From Galeopsis tetrahit (Eukaryota; Streptophyta; Magnoliopsida; Lamiales; Lamiaceae): DNA of 64,000 nt. The translations under genes and the position numbers were made by a program. Shown in pieces: positions 46,281-56,462 of the stretch (positions are counted from its first letter, which is position 1; every line of letters begins with the position of its first letter). Below the pieces are notes generated by a model. It saw only the letters and a list, made by a program, of their open reading frames with translations. It made no database searches and had not been told where the DNA came from. The stretch spans positions 29,875,881 through 29,939,880 of the forward strand of contig OY776131.1 of NCBI GenBank assembly GCA_963675135.1, in the 5' to 3' direction.

Positions 46281-46828
46281 TAGGGTGAAAATAGGTCAGG
46301 CAAGACTTTACATGAAAAGGCCTAGCTTATTTAAAAAAAATTAGCCTTATTTAAAAAAAATTAGCCTAAGTCTGACCTATTATTTGTGATAGGCTTTTTT
46401 TATGGGTTTGACTCGACATTTTTAGTAAATAGGTCAGGCCTACGAGCCTTTTAGAAGTATTTTTAAAATTTATTTAATACGAAAATTTAAAAATGCAATT
46501 TAATATTTAAAATTACAAATAAATTTACGATCAAAGTGAGATAAATTCAAATAAAAACTAAAAAATGATTTCTCAAGTAATAAAATAAATTTACTTTAAT
46601 TTATCATTAATGTTAGTATTATATTTTAAAAATTATTTTATTATAAAAAATATATAAATATTTATCTACAATTATTTATATATATATATAATTTTAAATA
46701 GGCTGGCCATAAGGCCTTAAGCCTGACCTATTTAAGTAAATACTTTTTAAAAAGTCTTAGTCTAGCTCATGTTATAAATAAGCTAGACCGTAGGCCCTGT
46801 CGAGTGGCCCGACCTATTTTCACACCTA
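46281..46828. mobile_element. Non-autonomous hAT element
   Basis: Perfect 8-bp duplication GTAGTGGG (46273-46280, 46829-46836). The ends TAGGGTGAAAATAGGTCAGG and, reverse complemented, TAGGTGTGAAAATAGGTCGG. GGCCTTA/TAGGCT words are near both ends. Confidence 0.9.
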
Positions 46829-47004
46829 GTAGTGGGGGATTGGTGCGGTGGAACAAGGCACTAATCAAATGAGAGAGGTCTGCTAAGAGAGTGGGTCTTT
46901 TTAATAATTCTGAGGGTTCAAATAATCGTGGCCGAGCACAAATGATGAAAGACCCAAATGGACATTTAGCCGTAGCCTCAAGGAAAAAAAAGCCTAAAAC
47001 TGTA

Positions 47005-48037
47005 GGGCACGGTTATACACACACGACTTTGTTGAGTACACCCACCAAGATTTTTTTTTTCAAATTCATTACAGGTGAAATGTCAGTTCTACGACTTCTA
47101 CCCTTTGATTAAAATTACATAATTATCGTGATTAGTACACCCACTATTCCATTTCACGGAAAATTCATCGCCACCATCACCACACCATCCGCGGAAATCA
47201 TCACCCAACAACACATGAAATCCCAAAAACACTAATATTGGACAAATTTATCAAACAACTTATTTCGTACTGTTTGAATGAAGACAAACGGCGCTTCAAT
47301 TTATTTCGTTAAACAAATTTCAAATGCATATATTGTATTAAATTATTTTTTTAAATACATTCAAAAAAGAAACGTGAAAAATTTACAGTGGACGGAGGGA
47401 GTAATATTCTATTAAAAAAACTCAAAAAACATCCAACACCAACTAGAAAAATTTTGAAACAGAAAAAACTAAAAAAATACTCAAACAAACTACAGAAAAA
47501 TAAAGTAAAATAAATCACTCAACGTCGGTTTCAGTCATCTTCATCAACCAGTGTAAAACAAATTACAATTTTGGACAAAAAAACATTTGAAAAAGATACT
47601 AATTCTTGAAAAAAAATATAGATTTTCGAAATATGCCCCTAAAAAATTTCGAAAAAGGAAAATGGAAAAAAGCACAAATTCGAGAAAAAAAAAAACTGAA
47701 AAACAGCAAAAAAATCGAGAGAGGGCAAAAATAAAAAGAAAAGCGAAAAAATCAACGGCCGGCGTGGCATGGAGAAGGGGCGACATCGGCCGCTTGGAGG
47801 AGGGTCGACGGCGGCCGCGTCGCATGGAGAAGAGGGTGGACGGCGGCCGCTTGGAGGTGGGTGTCCATGTCTTGTGCGTGAAAAATGAGGGAGGGAGAGG
47901 AAGAGGGTACCTAATTAGGGCTTTGAAGAGGAGGGGTCTTTTAGATTTTTCACGAAGTGTGTACTAATCTTAGGAATTAGGACGTGTGTTTAGCTAGTGG
48001 GTGTTCTCAATAACCCTGTGTGTGTATAACCGTGGCC
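47005..48037. mobile_element. Mutator-like element, family F copy 2 (F2)
   Basis: The ends GGGCACGGTTATACACACAC and, reverse complemented, GGCCACGGTTATACACACAC. Both continue with a TTGAGNACACCCAC-type block. The 9-bp flanks AAAACTGTA (46996-47004) and TAAACGGTA (48038-48046) agree at 7 of 9. The interior has a GC-rich patch (47755-47880) with CGGCCGCTTGGAGG twice. No transposase is encoded. Confidence 0.75.
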
Positions 48038-48247
48038 TAAACGGTAAGCTCAAAACTGGCAACAAAGGGCACGGTATACACACACGACTTTGACAAGTAC
48101 ACCCACATTAACTTTTAATTAATTTAAGACATGTATGAAATGTTCGAACTACCCTTTTTTCATCTTCAAATAAATTCGCCTTTTGAGTACACTCAGGCCA
48201 TGTTTGGTTCCCTGGATTAGGGAGGATAGAATTTTTAATTCTGATTA

Positions 48248-48760
48248 CACTACAAAAAAGAGGTGTTTTACCGACGGATATGCCGACGGATATTCAGTCG
48301 GTATTGGCTTTTGCCGACGGATTTACCGACGGATTTTATCCGTCGTCGATGAATTGGTCGGTATGGGTTACCGACGGAAAATATGCGTCCGTCGGATTCA
48401 AACCAACCCGTTTTCAAACCGGGTCGCCTGTACCGACAGATTCAATTCCGTTGGCAGTCAAGCCAACCCGTTTTCAAACCGGGTCAAGTTTCCGTCGGTA
48501 GAGCCGTCAGTATATTTTGGACATAAATTTTATTATTTTAATTTACCGACGGAATTTTCCGTCGGTAAGTACCAAAATTTTTTAAAAAAAATGATATTCC
48601 GTCGGCTTGCCCGTCGGTATTACCGACGCTAAACCGACGGAATTTCCGTCGGTAAGTACCAAACATTTTTAAAAAAAATTATATTCCGTCGGCCTGTCCG
48701 TCGGCATTACCGACGCTAAACCGACGGAATATTCCGTCGGTAAGTACCAAAATTTAAAAA
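48248..48760. repeat. Left subterminal repeat array of the CACTA element
   Basis: At least 15 copies of CCGACGGA or TCCGTCGG-type octamers within 500 bases. A block of about 117 bases (ACCGACGGAATTTTCCGTCG, then GTAAGTACCAAA) is repeated in tandem from about 48544, 48630 and 48719. Known CACTA biology makes these transposase-binding sites. Confidence 0.88.
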
Positions 48761-48796
48761 AAAAAAATATATATTTGTGATCAGAATCCGACCCGA

Positions 48797-49282
48797 TCAA
48801 AATTGCTTAAATAATTCAATACACAAATCTACATTAGATCCAACAGAATAAACAAAATCGAACTCAGTTGGGTGACATAAATCTACATTAGATCCAACAG
48901 AATAAACAAAATCGTCGTCCTTTGCTTGAGCAAACAGCAACTTGTTGGTTGATTTTTGAAACATTATTTTCAATATCATCCTTTTGGCTTTAGGCGTTGC
49001 TTCAGATTTTATTAATCTAGCAATCTTTGTGTGTGTTGTAGTATTGAGTAGGAGATCAGACAGCGGAGTTTGAGAAATTAAAGACAGCTCCACAACCTAT
49101 TTTTCACATAAGGAAATTAATTAATATATAAAATTACAAGAGGATTATAAGATAAATCGTTTAAAAAAGAATTACAAGAGGGTAAGAATCTTATTTTCCA
49201 TTTATTCACAGAGTAAGAATTAGATCAGTTTAATTACCAGGAAAGAGAAAAACTTGATTAAACTGTCCTTCGCCGACTCCAT
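48797..49282 (-). CDS. CACTA-borne gene with DUF674-like sequence (possible captured gene)
   Basis: Two exons with good GT-AG signals (49282-49238, 49096-48797) give an uninterrupted frame of 114 aa from an ATG. It starts MESAKDSLIKFFSFL/VVELSL, continues SQTPLSDLLLN, then RMILKIMFQKSTNKLLFAQA followed by KDDDFV. The order S-x-T-P-L-S-D then K-S-T-N-K-L-L-F-A-x-A-x-x-D-F-V recalls plant DUF674 proteins, whose role is unknown. The C-terminus is a duplication, FVYSVGSNVDLC occurring twice, that looks aberrant. A leader may run from the array at 50680-50870 through the GC-rich stretch (donor GAAAG/GTACGT at 50343) and an exon ending at 49378. Alternatively it is a decayed gene fragment. The family call is by motif memory only. 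Confidence 0.4.
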
Positions 49283-49299
49283 CCCTGCCATTTCAAAAT

Positions 49300-50336
49300 C
49301 AATTCCAAAGAATCAAAATTCAATTGTCATTTTATATATTTAAACATAAATTAAATTATCATAAAAATTGAACATACCTCAACAATACTACGAGATCAAG
49401 TAACTTCATTAGGCTCGCATAGTTTCGGTCGGTCTCAGCAAATATTCGATATGCTGGTAGTTCAAAGATAAGAGATTTAGAGTACAATAAATAAATGTTA
49501 CTACTCCTACAAATAATTAGCGCGCCAAAACCATCCACAAAATTTCAGAGTATAAAACACAGTTAAAAACTACATATTTTTAAACGAAAATAAAAAAAAC
49601 TACAATACAAAACCTAAAGTACAACATAAAACAAACGTATTCCTACATCTTCTTAAACGAAAATCATCACTTACAGTAAAAAACTCAAAACAGAACCGAA
49701 ATTATATTTTCAATAAAAAAATCCAAAAGTATCACAAAATTAAAGGTACCACTCATATGCAATCGTATCATGTCTAACCAATTTGGACAGTGACAGTAGA
49801 ATACATTATCCATCTACTTAAGAACTTTTAGCACCCAAGCCTTCCATTAATTTCGTATATTACATGGCTAATGACGTTTCAATCTTGATGTGTAAAATGA
49901 AATATAATATTAAAATAAATAAGAAATAGAAAATTCAAACTCCCTCTAGATAAAACACGTAAAAAAACCAATTTTACTCCACAAGTGACTTTATATTTCT
50001 TAATATGTCAATTCATAAAGATTATACATTTCATTTATGCTCGTTTTTCTCCTATTTTTCAAACTTGAAAATGAAATAATTTTTTTTTGGGTTCGATACC
50101 ACTTTATTTTTTCGAAAATTAAAAGAAAAAATGACTTAATTAATTAAAGATATAGCCATTAGAGAGTACTGTATAAGAACATTTTTTAGCATACAAATTC
50201 ATTAGATGGTTACTTTTTGACTTTTTAAAACAGATATAATCAAATTTGACCAAGTTGTGGGTATACTTAATAATTTTTAAGTGCAAATATCCTCATAGGA
50301 AAATCCAAAACCCTAATTTTTTTTAGATATGTAAAA
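49300..50336. other. CACTA interior without clear coding
   Basis: AT-rich. A possible small leader exon of the DUF674-like gene ends at a GAG/GTATGT donor at 49378. Nothing else is supported. Confidence 0.4.
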
Positions 50337-50342
50337 ACGTAC

Positions 50343-50640
50343 CTTTCAAACGAAGACGGCGACGGCAGAGGAGGCGGTGGGCGACGACTTTCTTGGAGAG
50401 AGGATGGGCGACGACTGCAGGTAGGGAGGATGGGCGGCGGCCGCGGCCACGGCAAGGAGGGGATGGGCGGAGACTGCTGGTATGGAGGAGGGTGTGCGAA
50501 CGGTCGCAGCGAGAAGGAGCACGAACGACCGGAGAAGGAGATGGCGCCGCTGCGAACGTGGGCAAGGGGCAGCGTGAGACGGTCAGAAGGGGATGCGTGG
50601 AGTGGGGGAGAGGGAGAGACATAGAGAGAGGGAGGGAAAA
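50343..50640 (-). promoter_or_regulatory. GC-rich leader-like region
   Basis: It is rich in GGGCGACGAC and GGCGGCGG words, follows directly on the 51-bp array at 50680-50870 in the minus direction, and ends in a consensus donor, GAAAG/GTACGT, at 50343. It is probably the transcribed leader of the possible fourth gene. The Pro/Ser-rich open frames across it on both strands look like composition effects. Confidence 0.4.
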
Positions 50641-50679
50641 TACGCGTGAAATGAGAGAAAGTTACATTTATATTCGGAA

Positions 50680-50872
50680 ATGGCGACGGATATGTCGGTC
50701 GGCTTTGGCTCGTTGCCGTTAGCGACGGAAATGGCGACGGATATGTCGGTCGGCTTTGGCTCGTTGCCGTTAGCGACAAAAATGGCGACGGATATGTTCC
50801 GTCGGCTTTGGCTCGTTGCCGTTAGCGACGGAAATGGCGACGGATATGTTCCGTCGGCTTTGGATTTTTATA
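50680..50872. repeat. 51-bp tandem array with GCGACGGA/GTCGG motifs
   Basis: Units start ATGGCGACGGATATGT at 50680, 50731, 50782 and 50834, so the period is 51-52 bases and there are nearly four copies. Each has two GCGACGGA-type words and one GTCGGCTTTGGCTCGTTGCC. The words are variants of the subterminal CCGACGGA motif, placed 2.4 kb from the element's end. Confidence 0.85.
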
Positions 50873-51006
50873 ACCAATTGATAAATAATTAAATTATAAG
50901 TTATAACATAACCAAATGATAAATAATTAAATTATAATTTATAACCAAATGATAAATAATGAAATCTTATAAATTGTACAAAATAAAATAGCTTATTTAC
51001 ATTAAT

Positions 51007-54000
51007 TTAATATTCATCTTCATCTTCGTCTTCATTTTCATTATTTGCCACATCTTCCTCTTCCTCCTCATCTTCTTCATCCTCCCTCTCGTCATGTTCA
51101 TCCTCCTCCTCATGTCCACTATCGTTTTCAATAACAATCAATTGTGGATTTGCAGCCGTCAAGTCTACCGAAAGATTAAAATCTCCTGCAAACACTTCAG
51201 TTTGATTCTCTATTTGTTCCATTTGAAACGGAGGTTCATCTTCATCTTTGTTTTCCTTTTGGGGGACCTCCACCATTGACCTTGCCTTCACTTTGCAAAC
51301 AACGTGCCATTCTCTATTACGTTTTCCAGCTCCTGGATACGTGCAGTAGTAGACTTGAGATACCTGAGAGGCAAATACAAACGGATCAACCCCGCTATAC
51401 TTCCTTTTCGAATTAACATCCACAAGCTTGTACTCCGGATGAATTTTGGTTCCTAAAGGGGATGTGTCAAACCAATGGCACTTGAACAACATTACGGTTT
51501 TCACTGGATATCCCGGATATTCAATTTCAACGACTTCGTGCAACACCCCAAAGTAATCACTTGCATCTGCATTGTAATTCGCACCCCTAAGACAAACACC
51601 ACTGTTGTTAGTCGTTCTTGTTGATGCATACTCTGATGTATGAAACCTGTAGCCTTTCACAATATAGCCGTTGTAAGTCCTCACACGCCGTAGTGGTCCT
51701 TTGCTGAGATCCTGTAAGAACCGGCTCTGAAAATCGTGCGATTGTCCCTATACGTACAGTTAAAATTAACATTAATCAAAACAATTATTTGTTCACGTAA
51801 AATTCAATTAATGATACTCACATAACGTTGGAACCATCGGGCAAATTGACGTTGAAGACTAGTATCTATGTCTCTATCTGAGATGTTTTGATCTGCATGT
51901 CGTAGTTCTTGTGTATACATCCTAATAATTCACAACACAATTAGATGATAAATAACGTACGTTTAGTGCTATTTAATTAGATGATAAATATATGAAATAC
52001 TTACTCAATGTAAGGCTGAACTTCATCACAATTCAATAACACGTACGTTTGTGCTATTTCAGCCTCTGTGTTTGTTGACCAATGTCGTTCAGTGGCTTTT
52101 CCTATAGGTCGCCCTTTAGACTTGAATACAGAGAGCATGCCATCGACTTCTTGTTGCGTACCTCTACCATCGAAGTTACGTGGTTCATTCCTGATCCTCG
52201 TGTTGACATGGTCTTCAAAATAATATGAACAAAACATGAAAACCTCTTCATTCAAATATGCATTAACAATCGATGCTTCGACGTTTGCCTTTTGTTTAGC
52301 ATTGCGCTTCAAGTTGTGGAGATACCTAAAATTATAATAGTTAACAAATTAAAATAAGGCTTCTTATACTAAAAACTAATTAAATGAGAGAAATAGAATT
52401 GTTCACCTCTCAAATGGGTACATCCACCTGTACTGCACTGGACCACCAATCCTAGCTTCATACACTAAGTGAACAAGTAAGTGTTCCATCGAGTCAAAGA
52501 AGCTAGGTGGGAAAAAACGTTCCAACTTACACAAAATAACTGGAATGTCTCGTTCCAAACGATTCATATCATCAACCTTGAGTGTTGTAGATGTTAAATC
52601 TCTAAAAAAGAGACTTAATTCAGTGACAACCCTCCACACATTCAGAGGAAGAAATTCTCGAAACGCAATAGGTATCAAGCGCTGCATAAAAACATGACAA
52701 TCATGACTCTTCATCCCTGCAACTTTGCCTTTTGTTGTGTCTACGCATCGACTCATGTTTGACACGTAGCCGTCTGGAAATCTTAACTCTTTAATCCACC
52801 TACACAATTCCTGTTTTTGTGCCTTATCTAGTGTGTAGCAAGCCTTTGGATATTTACCTGTACGGGTATCCTGTTCCAACTCATCACGGCGACAGATAGT
52901 GTTCAACTCTTCCCTGGACTTTGAAGTATCTTTCGTCTTGCCTTCTGTGTTCATGATTGTGTGAAACACATTGTCAAACACATTCTTCTCAATGTGCATG
53001 ACATCCAAATTGTGTCGGATCAATAGTGAACTCCAATATGGCAAGTCCCAAAAAATACTCTTTTTCTTCCAGTTACCTGAGATTCCTTTGTTGTGTTCTT
53101 CTGCATTTTCCTCCGTAGTTTTTTTCAAATCCGTCCACTCAATCTCATGTAACAGCCTTTGTCCTGTACGATTAATAAATGTTAGAATAAATGTAACCTA
53201 AAAAAACATGTTAAAATAAATGTATAAAATACCATTTCGAAGGGGCGGTCGATTATTTGTGACTGTTCTATTCTTCGTGAAGTCCACCTTATTCCTTCGA
53301 AATGGATGATCTCGAGGTAAAAACCTTCGGTGATTATCGAACCATGAAACTTTTCTACTCTTCGGGAGACTGAAAGCTTCAGAATATTCCATACAATACG
53401 GACAAGCTTGCTTTCCGGCTGTACTCCACCCGGACAACATAACATATGCAGGAAAGTCGCTAATGGTCCACAATAAAGCAGCACGCATCGTGAAGTTCTG
53501 TTTCCTAGAAACATCATACGTTTGGACTCCGTTATCCCATAGGAAGATCAAGTCTTTAATAAGAGGCTGGAGATAAACATCAAGTTTATACTTTGGATTC
53601 GACGGACCAGGCACCAATACAGTCAGAAACATTGTTTGAGGTTTCATGCACATCCATGGAGGTAGATTATACGGAGTCAGTATCAGTACTCAAGCCTAAT
53701 CTCACATTCCTCGGTTCACAAGCAAATCCTGGAAACACGTTATCAAGGTGTTTCCAGGCTTCAGAGTCGGACGGATGTCTCATATCCCCAGCCTCAGTAT
53801 CTTCAGAATTTCTTGCATGCCACGTAATGTGTTGAGCTGTAGCACTAGATTGAAACAATCTCATTAAACGAGAAATGATAGGAAGATAATACATCCTCTT
53901 ATGTGGCACTTTCTTTTTTGTCTTGCTCGATTGACCACCTGGTCCCTTCCGTCGTGGCTCTTTGTACCGGGGATGGCCACACATTCTACACATAAGAAGA

Positions 54001-54751
54001 TCGCTATCGTCATCACCCCAGTATAACATGCAACCATTCACACAACAATCAATCTTCTCAACCGGCAAACCCATATTCTTCATCAGTTGTTTGCTCTGAT
54101 GAAACGTCGTAGGTACTTTATTATCGACAGGACAAATCTCACTGCATAATTGTGTCATTTGCTCATATGCTCTGTTAGATAGCTTGTTCTCCGTCTTGAT
54201 AGCCATAAGTCGAGCATTAAATGACAACTGAGAATGAGAATCACACCCTGGGTACAAATCTTGATCGACTAATTTAGCATCTCATAAAACTGAAATGCTT
54301 CATCCGTTGGTTCCTCCTCTATATTTGACATACCGGCTTCCATCACCATTGTTTGATACATATCGGGTTCTTCCATCCCAAACTCTTGATCGTTACTGGT
54401 GCCGACATGCTCAACGTGTACTGGTTGTTCATAAACTGTAGTAGTGTAATAGTACAAGACTTGATCAAAATTATAAGGCCACCGTTGTTCGCCATGACTT
54501 GCCCAATTATAGTAATTATCAACGAACCCATTCATAACAACGTGTACTAAGACTTCATCAATGCTTTTAAATGATCTATTCTGACATTTCTTAGCATTAC
54601 ACGAACACCTAATACAATCCTCAGACATGTAATGTGGGTGTAGCTTTGCAAATTCAACAAATGACACGAGTTTATCATAAAATTCAACATTCACATTTCC
54701 TAAAACAAGCCTAGGAGTACAATACATCCACCGACGATCCGACAATTCCAT
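51007..54751 (-). pseudogene. CACTA transposase (TNP2), frameshifted
   Basis: This is the catalytic transposase of the element. Exons by GT-AG signals: 54751-53233, 53163-52407, 52325-52005, 51921-51822, 51747-51007. The domain order is typical. Transpos_assoc comes first (DRRWMYCTPR, CIRCSCNAKKCQN, NWASHGEQRW), then TNP2 (LYPGCDSHSQLSF, CPVDNKVPTTFHQSKQLMKN, YNLPPWMCMKP, WTISDFPAYVMLSGWSTAGK, HRRFLPRDHPFRR). DUF4218 follows (HNLDVMHIEKNVFDNV, GMKSHDCHVFMQRLIPIAFR), then DUF4216 (FGVLHEVVEIEYPGYPVKTV, FKCHWFDTSP). The protein ends in a long Asp/Glu tract. Two breaks are seen. At about 54270 the frame ends in TAG while LVDQDLYPG continues in another frame, and at about 53690 STDTDSV ends in TAA one frame away from YNLPPW. 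Both could be assembly errors; otherwise the transposase is inactive. A 300-bp leader intron ends at CAG just before the ATG (donor AAG/GTATGT at about 55052). Confidence 0.85.
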
Positions 54752-55139
54752 CTGTTAAACAATTTGACCAAATTAAAATTACACACTAAAAATTAAACAC
54801 TAAAAGTAAAAATTATGTAGTAAAATTACACACTAAAAAATTAAACACCAAATTAAAATTACACACTAAAAATTAAACACTAAAAGTAAAAACTATGTAG
54901 TAAAATTACACACTAAAAAATTAAACACCAAATTAAAATTACACACTGAAAATTAAAATTACACACTAAAAATTAAACACCAAATTAAAATTACATTTCA
55001 TAAAAATTAATTGCAGTAAAACTATGTACACTTAATTAATAGAAAAACATACCTTAAATTTTCGCTCCAATCCAAATTTTTCCCTTAACTTTTTGCTCCA
55101 CTCCAAAATTTTCGCTTGTTTTGAGGTTCGGGAACAATT

Positions 55140-55380
55140 TTCAATACTACATGCCGACGAAAATGTCATTCCGTCGGTATATCCCGCGCCTAAATTCCAT
55201 CGGTATTGACAATACCGACGGATAATTTCAGTCGGTAACACCGATTTCAAATGTATGTCAAATCTGCCAGATTCCGTTGACCAATTTTCAGTCGGTATTC
55301 CCATTGCCGACGGAAATTATCCGTCGGCATTGAACATGTGTCTATACCGACGGAATAACTTTTCGTCGGTAAAAGACGCG
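55140..55380. promoter_or_regulatory. Internal subterminal-type motif cluster between divergent genes
   Basis: At least ten CCGACGGA/TCCGTCGG or near words (for example TACCGACGGATAATTT, GCCGACGGAAATTATCCGTC) within 240 bases. It lies between the TNP2 leader (minus) and the zf-GRF gene (plus), so it can serve as a shared promoter. Binding by the TNPA-like protein is inferred from the identity of the motif with that at both ends. Confidence 0.6.
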
Positions 55381-55388
55381 TATAAAAA
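55381..55388 (+). promoter_or_regulatory. TATA box of the zf-GRF gene
   Basis: GCGTATAAAAA directly follows the last motif of the cluster and lies about 90 bases before the start codon, a normal place for a plant TATA box. Confidence 0.5.
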
Positions 55389-55472
55389 AAAAAAATTACA
55401 GAAAAATACATACACACTCAAAACAACCTACTTCTTAACAAACATAAAAAAACAAAAAAAATACAGAAACTC

Positions 55473-55913
55473 ATGTCTTCATCTTCCACATTCATGAAAA
55501 TTGTGGTATGCCATTGTGGAAAAGAAGCTCGTGTGTGCATTTCGAAGCAAGAAAAAAGCAGAGGTAGACTATTTTATACTTGCCCAGATTCACTAAGTGG
55601 TCTTGGATGCTCCTTTTTTGTTTGGGCCGATGAACACGAAATCCACGGACAAGGAACGTGTTCACACGGAATGTTTCCGGGCATGCTGAGGAGAATTGAC
55701 TCACTTTTGCTTAAAAATCAAGAGCTCAACAACAAGCTGAATAATGCAAAAGTAGTTGGTGAAATCTATAAGGATTCATCTGACTACCTAACATCAGAAG
55801 TAGAATTTCAAGCTGGACAAGTTCAAGAGCTAAAGAAGCAGAGAAACTTTCTTATCATGGCCATAATATTATGTGTTCTACCCTATATGTTCAAATTTAT
55901 AGGCTGGATGTAA
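55473..55913 (+). CDS. zf-GRF zinc-finger protein with C-terminal membrane segment, inside the CACTA element
   Basis: A single-exon, intact frame of 146 aa from the first ATG. Residues 11-52 form a GRF zinc finger: C13-x-C15-G, GRLFYTCP with C37, then GCSFFVWAD with C46. GRF fingers bind single-stranded nucleic acid or structured DNA in other proteins (known for NEIL3, APE2 and TOP3A). Residues 70-124 are charged and heptad-like (IDSLLLKNQELNNKLNNAKV), probably coiled coil. Residues 126-144 (FLIMAIILCVLPYMFKFIGW) are a hydrophobic anchor. Small plant proteins with this layout are often annotated At4g04775-like. It is transcribed opposite to TNP2 and TNPA from its own TATA box. Its integrity beside a broken transposase argues for recent activity or selection. 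Its role in the element, if any, is unknown. Confidence 0.82.
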   Translation: MSSSSTFMKIVVCHCGKEARVCISKQEKSRGRLFYTCPDSLSGLGCSFFVWADEHEIHGQGTCSHGMFPGMLRRIDSLLLKNQELNNKLNNAKVVGEIYKDSSDYLTSEVEFQAGQVQELKKQRNFLIMAIILCVLPYMFKFIGWM

Positions 55914-56462
55914 TCCTAAGTTTATGTCTCTAATATATATTGCTAAATTTATGCCTCTAATATGTATTGCTAAGTTTATGTAATGCTAAGTGTATGCATG
56001 TAATGTAACCACAACAACAGCCTTTCTTCAAGGCAATTTTCAATGAAAATGTTGTTTATCTATCACATAGAGTCTCCCATCACATTCACATTCACATAAA
56101 CACAAACATGAAAAAACAGAGTACATTCAAACATAAATGAAGATCCAATACAGATGACATCCAAAATCACACATAAAACATAACTAAAATTAATATACAC
56201 ATTCTTAACACATAAAACACACATAACTAAAATTAAACAACTAATACTTAAACATAAAAGTAAATAGTTCAACAATAATGCAGATAAAAATAAATAGTTC
56301 TACGAGACATAAAAGTAAATAGTTCTACGAGACATAAAAATAAAATTGTTCAACAGAAATAAAAAATAAATTGTTCAGAGACACTCAATCACCAAAGTTC
56401 CACAAATCAAGATCATCGTCGGCGCCACCACCGAACTGCTGACCCATGATGTCATCATCCTG
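55914..56462. other. Spacer between convergent zf-GRF and TNPA-like genes
   Basis: It holds the 3' ends of both genes. ATGTATTGCTAAGTTTATG-like words repeat at 55935-55990, and ATAAAAGTAAATAGTTCTACG repeats at 56280-56345. No gene. Confidence 0.5.

Noticed and set aside
48183..48632. 149-aa plus-strand frame
   Set aside because: Made of the translated CCGACGGA subterminal array across the element's end.
50267..50779. 170-aa Ser/Pro-rich minus-strand frame
   Set aside because: Covers the 51-bp array and a GC-rich leader; composition effect, with no motif beyond the repeat.
55032..55304. 90-aa minus-strand frame ahead of TNP2
   Set aside because: Mostly motif-cluster sequence; it fits better as promoter plus 5' leader, with a splice donor at its end (AAG/GTATGT).
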